In this document: piece by piece, positions 12,370 through 23,209 of the stretch | Layout of the letters: each line of letters opens with the position of its first letter | How positions within the stretch are numbered: position 1 is the stretch's first letter | DNA from: Hydractinia symbiolongicarpus | Taxonomy: Eukaryota; Cnidaria; Hydrozoa; Anthoathecata; Hydractiniidae | NCBI RefSeq assembly: GCF_029227915.1 | Contig: NC_079878.1 | Span: 10,414,001-10,478,000, forward strand | Reading direction: 5' to 3' | Length of the DNA: 64,000 nucleotides | Program-made: the position numbers and the translations under genes | The notes under the pieces: model-generated | What the model saw: only the letters and a program-made list of their open reading frames with translations | What the model was told of the DNA's origin: nothing | Databases searched by the model: none

Positions 12370-12800
12370 TTTTTCTATTTTGATCTTTAACTTTTTTTAT
12401 TTATTTTGTGTGTATTGACTCGTGACCATCACAAAAAAGAGCAGATATATACTACATGGTTTTTTTTAATTTCGGCACCCATTTAGCAAACGTGGACACA
12501 CTCATCTTAAGGTCTACTGTTTTGTCATTTTGCAAAGTTTTTAAGTGAAAATCCACCTCAATTTTTTACTACTCTACGAATATTTTTAATGTCACAACAT
12601 CCTTAGTCTTTGTTCAAGACATTTTTCTTTTCATGATATCTGTGACATGTAAAATTGTATAGTAGAAAGGAATTTTTTATGAAGCAGGCCAATCCAGTCG
12701 GTGTGGTCCTCAAAATCAACGCTGACATCATTAAGTTTCATTCAGCAGCAGCGCCGCAGTGAAGTTCGCCTCTCCTTTAAAGATATATTATTTTTATTCT
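12370..12800. repeat. block paralogous to 46410-46800, and partly to 54350-54650
   Basis: Shared islands in the same order include ACTACTCTACGAATATTTT, the AAATCAACGCTG segment, a CATTCAGC-type island and GAAGTTCGCCTCT. The copy near 54.35 kb shares the TATTGACCGCGACTATCAC-like start and a region ending in ACATTAGTCTTT. No conserved reading frame was found, so the blocks look like old noncoding duplications. Confidence 0.5.
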
Positions 12801-14400
12801 TCTTAGCTTTAAATATATAAAACTCAAAAAAATATGCATTTTGTGAAATTCTTACGTAAGTGGCAACACATTTTGTGATAATATACAAATAAAATGATAT
12901 ATAACATCATTTTCAGCGATGTTTTTCTATTTTATAGTGAGCCATCTTTATTTCGAACTCACTAAGAAGCAAAATTGTCCGAATAAAAATATACGAAATA
13001 AAAAACGAAAACGAAAAGCTTTTGCAAGGCAAAAGATTCATATTTTCAGCTTAGTCCAATATGAAATAAAGTACAAGTCAAAATATAAACAAGGACGTAC
13101 AAGCGCTTTAACAATCGTGCTCAAAATTCGTAAAAAATGCCATAAAAACAACTTTTTTTATATGTTTTAATGATGTTTTGTGATGTTTGTTGAAAAGCCA
13201 TAGCTGCAGCATAATAAAGTTGCTGCTAAAATATGCAGAAATTGACTGGAAAAGACATTGTGTTAAAGTAGGGGCGAACAGCGCGGGCATGGCTGCTAAT
13301 TGAAAATTTATGATTCTACAGTTAATTTCAAAGACCAGACACGTTGGTCTGGAATGTTCCATAAAACATCTCTTTATAGGGGTTTGTTACAAAATAGTAT
13401 TTTTTTTTATCCATGAATGTGAGTTATTTTATTTTTCGGTATTTTTACACATTTGCCAAACTGGTGGTTATATTCAGAAACAATATTAGACTTTTCCCTG
13501 TATTGTGATAGCAACGCATGGATGATCACACTCTTTTATCAAAAATAATAAACAAGACAAGTTAAAGATCAAAATAGCAAAAATGCTATTAGTTGAATAA
13601 CACGACCATATTTTTATTACTGAACTAATTCATTAGTAAATATAAAAAAAATATAAAGATTTGGAGCAAAAAAAGGAGGAAAAATTTAAGACACATCAAG
13701 AAAAAGAGACCATAAATTCGTGCTACGTACAACTTCAGCAGAAACTCCCTGACATGCAGTAAGAATTTGTGTTAATACTTCAGCACTTGCTCAGTACTTG
13801 CCGACATGAGGCTGTACATCCGTTGACATTGCTTGCAACAGTTAATTAAACACCGTGTTACAACATAACTATATACTGCCAGGCAATGCTTAGATTAGGG
13901 AAGAAAAATAACGCTTCCGATTTAGACGTTTGACCTAGAGAAATGTTATTAAAACTTATTAAAAAACTCTTAACACATTCAAATTGCAAGTAAAGTTTAG
14001 ATGTACAACATTCCAGGTTTGTAAAGTTATTCCAAAAGCTTCATGTTGTTCAGCCGATTATGATTCTATTTGTTTATCTAATGATTCCTAAATGAATATT
14101 ATCTCAAGCTGTAACGGATTGCATTACCACGAAACCTTTAAATTGCCTCCTAGTTTTTGGCATTAAGCGGATCAAACACCAACACACCAACAAAAGATGT
14201 ACTAGCTGTGGTTTCATTGTATCTTTAAAAGGAAACCATCAGGAAGGTAAACGGCAACCTACTTATGTAAGATAACCTATGCTATTTGAGAAGGTAAGCT
14301 ATGTTTTTACATGATGTTTATAATATTACTTACTTACTTAATTAAAATAAAGGTTGCTTTTTTAGACTGGGGGTTAAACCAAACCAAGCTATTGTTTATG
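12801..14400. other. no gene recognised
   Basis: AT-rich DNA. The short ORFs have no recognisable domain. A TTG-rich microsatellite begins just after, near 14428-14460. Confidence 0.4.
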
Positions 14401-14489
14401 CCTTGTACTGTTTAAGTTGTAGTTAGTTTGTTGTTGTTGTTGTTTTGTTATTGTTGTTTTTATAATTTTCCTCGTCATACCAAACTCGC

Positions 14490-15020
14490 GCTCCACTGTA
14501 TGAGGGCAGTACCGGAGAATATTGACCGACGCCAAAGTACTGCCCGAGCTTGTGAGGGCAATACGTGACAGAGGTCAATATTCGAAGGTATTGCTCTAAA
14601 TAAACAGTTATTATATGGATTATTATCCGGGTACTGCATTTTACAACAAAAAATATTACATTATAAAAGCGGGATGTAGAAACCACGTCTTTATAGAAAC
14701 TTTTCCCATATGGAACGTACATTCGAACAAAAAATATTTTTTTGAAATCGAATATCGTGTAAACATAGCAGGTTTTCATTGCAGCCACAACATTGAATTC
14801 TTTAAAAGATAAAAGTAAGTTTCACTTCTTTTTCACTTCTGTTTCGCGTTTTGTTTACTTTTTTCCGTGTTTATTTACATTTAATGTTACCATATTTAAA
14901 CTTTAAACACGGTTGCTATGTTAGCGGACAATACCGTGGAATATTGCCCGCTAAGTTCTAACCAATCACATTGCACGATTTTCGAAAATATCGATGCCGC
15001 CCTTTTACCCGGGTAATGAA
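14490..15020. repeat. repeat element with three AATACCG..GAATATTG motifs
   Basis: A motif of the form RCARTACCGNNGAATATTGMCC occurs at 14506-14527. It recurs inverted at 14572-14594 and again direct at 14927-14951. The first two can form a roughly 90-base hairpin. TACCCGGGTA lies at 15007. This is probably a piece of a dispersed mobile element, but its class was not identified and the limits are approximate. Confidence 0.4.
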
Positions 15021-15818
15021 GTACAAGATAGCTTACGTTGAGTCTAATATATCATTTTAAATAATAAATAATATTTCATCTGTGTAGTCACTTTTACTTG
15101 ACAGATATTTTTAATTTAAAATTATTAGTTTAAAGCCAACAACCTAATTTTAGAAGGAAATAATAATACTTCATATTACTTATAAGTTTTTTGATAAGAA
15201 GAGTTAAGGCAATTCAATAAGTGACAACTAGCTAGTTGAAGTACAATTTTCACTTCGTCTTTGACAGCCACGTAGATCTAAACGCACTATATTCGTGCAT
15301 AAAATATAATTACTTTTAATTTTTTTAACTGACGTTGTTCTGTTTTTGTATAACTTACGTACGTTCCTTGTCTAATCACAGAGAAGCGGCCGCTGAGAAT
15401 GCTTGTATCTTCCAGTACATAATATCGGAAGTAAATATCAAATTTTTTATCTTATATTGTGTGACAGACTGGCACAAATATTGTAGGTCTGTTGCACTTT
15501 TTTCGTACTTTTAAAGGCGCAGAAAGTTGTAATAAAACCTAACGTAAAAAACTTACGTTTAAGCAAAATATTTCTTTATTCCCGCCATTTTGGAAAAACG
15601 TTTATGTCCAAATGAATTGGCTTTTGGACACTGTAGATCAGTTTTTCTCAAAGTAGACTGAAATTTTGTACAAGATCAAGTAGTTATCGAAACCACTCTG
15701 CGTAGCTTTTAAAATTTTTGAGTTCTTATTCAGAACTTTGTTCTATCTCTTCCTGACCGCGCACAATTCAATTTCACATTGTACGTCATTAACGTCTTTA
15801 TTTTAATAATGAAGGAGG

Positions 15819-16210
15819 CTACCGTAATGACGGTGTAAGCGCCCGCGGCGCTTATTTAAAATTTATGATTAATGGGGTTATCTTATCAGCACTTATCAGC
15901 AGGGGCGCTTATTTAAGCAGGGCGGTTACTTATTTTCCTAAAAAAAAAACACAAGTAAAATGTGTTAATTCATTTCTTTTTTTTCACTTTTAACGAACAA
16001 CATCTAAACAAAAATTAATCTATCTCAATGTTTTCGTCTTTGTCTTCCTGGTCTGAATTGACTGTAAGAAACTCGGGTGTTGCTGTGACAACGTCATTTT
16101 CATATACTTGGCATGGAACAGTATCTTCATCAGTTAAAATTGAAAGCTCTGGCTATATTGTGAAGTGGGGGGCGGTTATTCAAGCAGGGAAGCTTATTGA
16201 AATTATAATA
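15819..16210 (-). mobile_element. DNA transposon fragment with GGCGCTTATT arrays and a possible transposase C-terminus
   Basis: The edge CTACCGTAATGACGG is followed by repeated GCGCTTATTT and GCGGTTA words at 15840-15930 and again at 16165-16200. Between them, minus strand 16150-16015, an acidic open segment ends ...SDQEDKDENIEID followed by a stop. Acidic C-terminal tails are common in pogo/CENP-B-type transposases, so this may be the end of one. An in-frame TAG lies just upstream, so it is not intact. Confidence 0.35.
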
Positions 16211-16319
16211 TATTACGCCCAAAGTATAAACACTTTTTATAAGGTATTTGTGGGCTCAGAATCACACAGGATCAAAGAATTATTGCTCGGCCTCAACATT
16301 TTTGTATTTTATTTTTAAT

Positions 16320-17450
16320 TTTTATTTACTTTAACTTACAGTGATTTTATACCTTTCTGCTAACTCAGCATGTTAAACATAAGATAAGAAATACTATTGA
16401 GGCTAGGCAAAATTTATAGGTTTTTGATAATCACACAGGAGAATCAATAGGATACGTTGAATTAGGTGATCATGATTTAGAATTTTTAGCTTTTAAAAAA
16501 GAAGACACTCTTGACACTCATGCTTGTTTTCCTTATACGCGGAATTGAATCAGAGCTAAAATTTAGCTTTGCCCATTTCGCAACAGATGTAGTTACCTTC
16601 TCACAACCGTTGCCATTATTTTGAGAAGCTGGAAGATGAGCAATTTAAATCGCTACAGAAAAGTTTTATTAGTTTATTATGTCAGCAAGGGGGTTTGACT
16701 GCACTGGCCTTCCTGCTGAAGACTGTTCGCAGACCTCTTTTTAGGTGACTTAGAGGAGCAAAACCTCTAGAATTTAAATTTTAAGACTTAACTGGTCGAG
16801 TTTATCATTGTGCGTGCACTTTGTAATTTTTATTCTTATTTTTGAACAGTGAAGAAACAATATTAAAAACAGAGCATGTAGTAAAATGTTACATCAACAT
16901 ACGAACGACTTGAAATAACTACATTTTTAATGATCGAGGTCGTGAAATTTTATTAGCAGAAGGAATGCCGTATGTTTTAATAGAACGATTTTGCTAAGAT
17001 TCAGTTTGAAACTATTTTGGTGTGCAGCGTAGAAATAACAAACAAAAGAAATGATTTTTTGTTAACTTTTTTCGTAAAGATTTTTTTTTGCTCTTTTTGC
17101 TTCTGCCTTGCATTTTTCAATAACATCCCTTGCGTTAAGCATGTATAGAGTATTCTTAGTAACTTCGGCATTAATAACAGTTCTGTTTTAAAAATAACAC
17201 TGCTGTAAAAATATTTTACTTATGAAAGTTATCCCAATTTATTAACAAGATCTGGAATGTCAATTTTTCCTAATCTTGATTTTTATACTTGTGTACAAAA
17301 AACTTTTCTGCTACATTAAATATTTTGTGCGTGTAATTTCCTAATGCTCCATAGACCACCTCAATTTAAAGCATTTACTCTCTAATTTGTGGTTTTTGTT
17401 GCTGTTCTTTATTTTTTCCTTAAATAGCCATAGCTTGTTGATATTCATCT
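16320..17450. other. no gene recognised
   Basis: AT-rich DNA without recognisable domains or delimited repeats. Confidence 0.4.
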
Positions 17451-17459
17451 TGTGTATAA

Positions 17460-17640
17460 TGAGAATTTTTAGAGTTCTGCAACTTCTGGTACAATTTGTG
17501 CATAACATATCCACCAACGTATTTGTAAACCACTGTCTTCTTTTTTACTAATACACCTAATATTTATTTCTTCTTGCTGATCCAATTTTTTATTTTGTGA
17601 CGATAAAATCAAATCAGCCATTTTTATTGTAAGTATTTTC
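17460..17640 (-). pseudogene. transposase-like fragment (YVGGYVMHKLY)
   Basis: Two overlapping minus-strand frames give a short Lys/Gln-rich lead and then VVYKYVGGYVMHKLYQKLQN followed by a segment containing YTQDEYQQAM and a stop. A Y-V-x-G-Y-V-x-x-K-L core is common in transposase-like proteins of DNA transposons. Further down the strand, weaker pieces such as VAEKFFVHKYKNQ appear in shifting frames. The frameshift between lead and core shows that it is broken. It may belong with the exon-like pieces upstream on the same strand. The family assignment is tentative. Confidence 0.35.
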
Positions 17641-17746
17641 GATGAATAGTCACTTAATGTTTGAAATAAACTGAGCTATTTTGAACAATTTTAACATAAA
17701 ATTTTTGTTATGTATTAAATCAAATGTTATCTAATTATTGATACTG

Positions 17747-17962
17747 CTACAAAAACTCTGTAACTTTGCAGGAATCAGCTGCAATACAAGACAACCTGTG
17801 AATAGTTACGATTGGCACATTGACTTCTTTATTATCCACTGCTGTAGTTGATGTTGTTGTTGTGTGCTTTCTTTTGTGGAGTTTCAGCTTACCTTTTGCT
17901 CTTGCGAAGCTTTTCACAAATTTCACACATAAATGTTCAAGTTGAAATGTTTCTGGTTCAAT
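17747..17962 (-). pseudogene. terminal exon-like segment of an unrecognised gene
   Basis: On the minus strand a good acceptor (TTTTTTGTTTATAG) precedes 71 open codons ending in TAG at 17747-17749. The peptide starts IEPETFQLEHLCVKFVKSF, continues with a basic stretch rich in Lys and His, then a Thr-rich run, and ends CKVTEFL. It joins in phase 0 to the exon-like segment at 18775-18952, whose last residues are NIPPDE. There is no methionine in it, so it cannot be a stand-alone gene. The family is not recognised. Because the upstream segment is frameshifted, I treat the pair as a decayed gene or transposase. Confidence 0.4.
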
Positions 17963-18774
17963 CTATAAACAAAAAAGAGATCAGCTAAAAGTATAAAAAA
18001 TACAGTTTTATTGACAGAAGTGAGAAGGAAATTATTCAGCCGAGGGTAAAATTGCGATAAAAAATATTCTTAAAAATTACTGAAATGACATTTGCAGATT
18101 TTTTCAATTCTTAGTATTTTATTTTGTTCTAAAAAACTCTGAAATTTCATCAAAATCGTCGTCGAAATAGGTACAAGTTTTTTCATCATGCAATGTTTTC
18201 TCTTGTTGCACTGCCATTTTTGAACTGGCATGACAATGGGCACTTTTAAAACCAGCGAAAAATTGAATTTCGGCTCTTTGATGTTTACTGATTTTCTAAA
18301 CGAGCGTTTTTGCTATCAATTATGTACACTCATCAAAAATATTGTTGTCGTACATACGACAAAACCGTCCATCAACCGTGAATCAAATAAGAAAAAGATG
18401 TAACCTGATAAAATTACAATTCTTCATTCCATCATTTAGTCATTTTTTATCCACGTAAATAATATTCATATCCATTGTCAATATATAAGAACAAAATAAG
18501 GCTATATCCTGAAGTTGTGTACCTAATATTTAGAACAAAATACGAACACAGGCTGAAGAAGGCTCAAAAAATAAGAGCTGCCAACATCAGGTCAGATTAT
18601 ACTGGTTAATATAAAATGTGCAGCATAATTAATAATATTCTATGAGCTAAATTTAATATTATATACAATTCTACGATCTTCACCTTAAGAAAAATTGCAA
18701 CCGTTGGCAGCTAAAAGTTTTTAAATAAGTTAAAATATGTTAAAATAAAGCATTTGTTCATTACAAAGACCAAC

Positions 18775-18952
18775 CTCATCAGGTGGTATATTTATTCTTT
18801 GCGGTAACCTAGGTTGCCATGTCATTGCCATAACAACAAAGGGTACATCAATAAAAGCATATGTGATGTTGGGTGACACGCCTAGTTTTTTTAATGCGTG
18901 GCTATGTGGTCACTGGTGTGAACCACATTAGCTACAACATTTTTTAAAATCC
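18775..18952 (-). pseudogene. internal exon-like segment with a frameshift
   Basis: Minus strand: acceptor CTTGTACAG, then a reading frame giving NVVANVVHTSDHIATH, and in the next frame KKLGVSPNITYAFIDVPF followed by MAMTWQPRLPQ and NIPPDE. It ends at a GATGAG/GTTGGT donor. The two frames meet at CGCATTAAAAAAAC; loss of about four bases near there explains the break. The exon end (phase 0) fits the start of the segment at 17962. A shorter relative occurs at 22498-22570 (MIKTWQ, then EIPP). The family is not recognised. Confidence 0.4.
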
Positions 18953-18969
18953 CTGTACAAGAAAAATAA

Positions 18970-20200
18970 CATACTGACTTAATCCAGCAATCACTTCTAG
19001 TACATACCATAAAAAATAGAATATCATTTCGAAAAGTTATGTTAAGTTTTGTAATGTTTTTCTTTGATTAATTACAATGTTTTCAGAAATAGAACTCTTT
19101 TTATTAATGTCACATATTAATGTTGCATTAATAATTAATGTCGAGAAAGGGAGGCAATAATACTCTATCACAATAAATTCCATTGTGTTCGGTTGTTATC
19201 TTAAACTTGGTACGAATGACATTTGTCATGTAAAAATGAATTATATAATTTAATTATATAATTAATTAATGCCTTAAATTGAATTTCAGCAATAGATATA
19301 TTTTTGGCAATATTTGCTTTAAAATGATACAGGTCTATTTCGTGACCTGTTGCGTATATTTGATACGTTTTTGGTTGGTAAGGTTTGTTTTTCTTTACTA
19401 GGCTCAGGATAATCAAAAAGTGCGAGATAAAGCTTCTAAAAGTGCGTTGTAGTATACAACTTATTTCAAATTTCGACATTTATCAAATGATAGGACATAT
19501 CCAAATTATTTGCAAGGCTATATTACAAAGTTTCGTCATTTCGGATTTCTTTAGGTTAGCAAATCTCTTTTGGCGACATCTTAAATTATATGGCATCGTG
19601 TTAATTTTTTTCTCTTTTAACGCTACTCTCACTCCTAGGCTTTTTAGAGCTTCGAAAAGGCCTGATTCAATACTGTCGAATAAATTTCAGATGATTATAA
19701 TACATACGCACATACGTTTCTATTAATGTCCGTGTTTTTAGGCCAAAGAAGTTGGTGAATGTAAAAAAGTATATATTACACACGTAAGCGATATGATAAT
19801 ACGGACCTACTCGAAATTTAAAGCCTTCTTATTTGAACAGAAACAGTAAAGATATTTAGCCCATAACAAGTATATTCTTTAGCAATAACAACCTCTTCGC
19901 AATATTTTCCACTAAAATACTAAAATTCGAAAAGCAAACAATTAACAATTCTTTTTTGTAAACAATTATCGGAAAAACATTTAATTTTCTCTTCTCTTGA
20001 TCAATTCTAGTATAAGCTTAGTAACACATAATTTGATCAAAAGCTTAGAAGGTGGTCTCACAGCCATATCCGGCTTACTTCAGTTACCATATAATTGACA
20101 TAACCGGGTGTTAACATTACTGGAAACACGCGCATTATGTAGCTATAACTATGTAGCTATATTATGTAGCTATAATAAAGTAAAAGTACCACCTAGTGTC
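18970..20200. other. no gene recognised
   Basis: AT-rich DNA. The short ORFs show no recognisable domain. A small tandem of TATGTAGCTATA words lies near 20134-20176. Confidence 0.4.
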
Positions 20201-20258
20201 TGCTAATGGGCGGATAAGTTAACATAGGTAACCAATATCGCACCCTTTTTAGGACCAC

Positions 20259-20265
20259 TATAAAA
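20259..20265 (+). promoter_or_regulatory. candidate TATA box (TATAAAA)
   Basis: TATAAAA sits about 80 bases before a strong splice donor (AAAAAG/GTATGTTA at 20344/20345). This is the arrangement expected of a core promoter with a short first exon. Transcription would start near 20289. The gene it serves is not proven; the plus-strand cystine-knot gene further on is the best candidate in the window. Confidence 0.35.
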
Positions 20266-20288
20266 GATAGAATTCTCGTTTGTAATTC

Positions 20289-20344
20289 ACAAAACCTTAT
20301 ATTCTATCATACAAAATTTTCTGTCAGGCTGTCATCTCAAAAAG
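20289..20344 (+). other. candidate noncoding first exon
   Basis: Bounded on the left by the distance from the TATA box and on the right by the donor GTATGT at 20345. It contains no ATG. It could be spliced to the exon at 26644-26733 and then to the coding exon at 28634. That chain is inference from splice signals alone. Confidence 0.25.
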
Positions 20345-21109
20345 GTATGTTAATTTTTTTTTAGTTTTTCTTATTCTTTAGATATATAGAAGAACTTTGA
20401 ATAGGTGGATTTTTTTAGGGTGTGGAGGAATAATTGATGAAAAGACAATTATTATATCGGCGTTTCATACTTTCTATACACACGTCTCCATATGGAAAAA
20501 TAAAAAGAATCAATAAAAATATAATTTAATATTATAAATAAAAAGAATTAGCGTAGTACAATGGAAAACGAGACACTAAAAAAGATAAACCTAGATGACG
20601 TAGTGGTTGTGAGATATTAAAACATTTTTTTTTAATACTTTTCTTTTGTCTAATATGTGATTTAGATATCACAGGGCATCCTTGTAGAAAAATTACTTTA
20701 ATATATTCCAAACTTATCACGCAATTTTGGCGAATGTACAAGTGGTTGTTGTGTTTTCTTTTATTTAATTATGCTTCTTACCAAATGTTGCTTTACTTAA
20801 CACAATGAACTGATTGATGTACATGTACATTTAAGTTAGTATCGGAAAACCTTTACTGCAGGTAGCAAGTAAATTGACAAGAAATATCCAATGAAAGATT
20901 AAGTGAACCTCCTAAGTAAACATCTCCAGCATTTTGTTTGGAAGCGTTAATTTTAAGCGTGGCCGTCAATAATCGGAGAGAAAAGGGGCGATAAATAGCG
21001 ACGAGCACTTCGACAGCGTACTAATAACAGTAGCTAGAATCACCCAGTTCAAGGGGTTACAAAATGGCTTAAGTAAATTCTTCGTCATTGATGTTACTCC
21101 CCATCCTTG

Positions 21110-21790
21110 GACATTATGAATAACATTGTGTAACAACCAGACCACTCAGAAGGTCAAGGTACAAAAAATTATACCAATTTTATTGCAAAAATATAAAAAA
21201 AATTGTCATGAATAACTAATACTTTTCTACGACTTGGTACAATTTAATGGTGTTTTCCAAATAGATACATAACCTTTTAGTATACTTGTTTTGGCGGTAA
21301 AATAAGCTGCAGTCTGTAAATATATAATACACAACAGAAAAATCGAAAGTTTCTTTGATCAGGAAGAAAAGACGACACGAGGAAGTGTATTTGTTAAAAA
21401 TGCTATCCTAAAGAGCATTAAGAAAGGAATTAATACCTGTAGATAAATTCAAAAGCCATTATTGATGCTTCGACTGGCTTCACTACATGCAATAATTATG
21501 TTTTTGAGCAAAGAAATTAGCTAACTAACCAGCTGATTCAAAAGAAATTTAAAGATTCTGTTACTATAAAACCTGAATTTAAAAGTAAGGTTACTCCTTA
21601 TATTAAATAAATAATGAATATAAATATCAGGTGCTTTTCAGTTTTTTTTGGATACATTTTGGTATTAAGGAGTTTTTTTTGTTCTCGTTACTTATAATTA
21701 TTTCCCCTGCCATCAGCTCGACTTTCGTGTAGCTAAATTACTATAGCCAAAAAACAACAGCTCGTTTTTTTGCCCCTTCATACAATGCTC
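21110..21790. repeat. block paralogous to 45370-46070
   Basis: Collinear islands include the CAGAAGGTCAAGGTACA/AAAAGGTCAAGGTGCA pair, GGTAAAATAAGCT, AAATCGAAAGTTT and a TTAATACCT-type island. GCGACTGGCTT-like and AGCTCGAATTTCGTG-like islands follow. The order and spacing match the block at 45.4-46.1 kb. No shared open frame was found. Confidence 0.55.
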
Positions 21791-22497
21791 ATACTCATGT
21801 GATCTGAATATATATATATAAAAAGAATATGAAAATGGCGGCATATTGTAAGCAAATAACGAGACAGAACGGAGAGAATGAAGTCGATGCAGTCCTTTAT
21901 TTAAACAGCGATTTTCCGAAAAGCAGAGATATAAAATAATAAATAAGTAAATGCATATTGCCTATATTTATGTGATAAAAAATAGCAAATAAATTGCTAG
22001 CTGTAAAGTGTCCGGATATCTTTTCAGGTAGCTAGTCAGCTGTAGATACATGTTTGGTTTAAATTAATTATACCTTCAGAGTAAGTTAATTTTCATGGAC
22101 AAGTAAATTTTATTTTTCTACCAAATAAAGCTAGCTTGAAGCGTGTTTGTCCCACTTGTGTCTACCATTTTGTTTCGTTTAATTTTGTCACTTCGTTCCT
22201 GGAATACCTAAAATGCAATCAGTTGTAGCTTTTACTTACAAGTTCATTTTCTGGTTTCTCAACATCTAGTGTAAAATAGCTGGAGTGTGCAACAAAAATG
22301 AAAATTAAAAGACCAAGCTGATACAAAGTTACGTGGTACGACAATTAATTCGTAAACATCTGAAGATTGCGCAGGAAAATCCAAAAATATCCTGGCTTAT
22401 CAATGATGAGATATCAGCAAATAATTAATTAGCATTAATAAAGCACTGCAAAATTAAATTACTTCCTGAAGCCAATATCAGCAACTAAAAAACTTAC

Positions 22498-22570
22498 CAG
22501 GTGGTATCTCATTTAGTTGCCATGTCTTTATCATTTCTTTGCCTAACGAGGTATAGAAAGCTTCGTAACC
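22498..22570 (-). pseudogene. exon-like segment related to the one at 18775-18952
   Basis: Minus strand: pyrimidine-rich acceptor ending in TTGCTAAG, 24 open codons (GYEAFYTSLGKEMIKTWQ then LNEIPP), and a strong donor, CTG/GTAAGT. The phase runs 0 to 1. The core resembles the other segment: AFID..MAMTWQ..IPPDE against AFYT..MIKTWQ..EIPPG. A possible following exon near 22240-22265 reads DVEKPENEL. It is too short to name. It may be part of a live gene with tiny exons or a second decayed copy. Confidence 0.3.
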
Positions 22571-22915
22571 CTTAGCAATATTGAGAAAAAATAATGTTAG
22601 CATAACGCATTGGACAGTTTTTAAATTTTTGTTACCAGGCGTTGAATTTCAATTAATTGAACGCCAATTTTTTTGCTGACCTATTTATGACGTTGATCTA
22701 ATTACGTCGTTTATATGATTTCTGAGGATTAAATAGCTGGTGATACATGAACAGGAGGATAAACATTTTTACCTAATTAAAGAGACGTCATTTCAAGCTA
22801 GAAAAAATTGCTTAAGATAAAGATATCATCAAAAAAGTATGTCCACACCAAAAAGGTGTCAATATTACGTAAGTTTGCAAGATATTTCAAGTATTCAACA
22901 TTATCAATGATGATG

Positions 22916-23203
22916 TCATAAAGTGATATGGAAATCTTTAAAGATAAGTGTCTTAAGGACGAAAATATATTTAAAAAAGAAGCCAAATGAGTTGATGAGC
23001 AGCTTATTATTATTGTACGTGCTACAAAAATAACAAATATTTGTGAAGTCTGTATAATAATGAATGACAACAATAAATAGTAGTAAAAAACATACAAAAA
23101 TTACAATTCCGAAAAAAAATTTCTCCTTTAATAAACGTGTTTTATCTCTCGTGCTATTTATATTACAGCAAATAATTTTTTTTGACATTATTATATCTGT
23201 CAC
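22916..23203 (-). CDS. possible single-pass membrane protein segment, unrecognised
   Basis: A 95-codon frame begins MTDIIMSKKIICCNINS, then RDKTRLLKEK, then a strongly hydrophobic stretch FFFGIVIFVCFLLLFIVV (about residues 29-46). That resembles a type II signal anchor with positive charges on the N-terminal side. In an overlapping frame (22798-23097) a leucine-rich continuation contains FSSLRHLSLKISISL and NVEYLKYLANLRNID. The two could be one protein broken by a frameshift, or simply AT-rich chance. No family is recognised. Confidence 0.2.
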   Translation of the reverse strand: MTDIIMSKKIICCNINSTRDKTRLLKEKFFFGIVIFVCFLLLFIVVIHYYTDFTNICYFCSTYNNNKLLINSFGFFFKYIFVLKTLIFKDFHITL

Positions 23204-23209
23204 AAAAGA

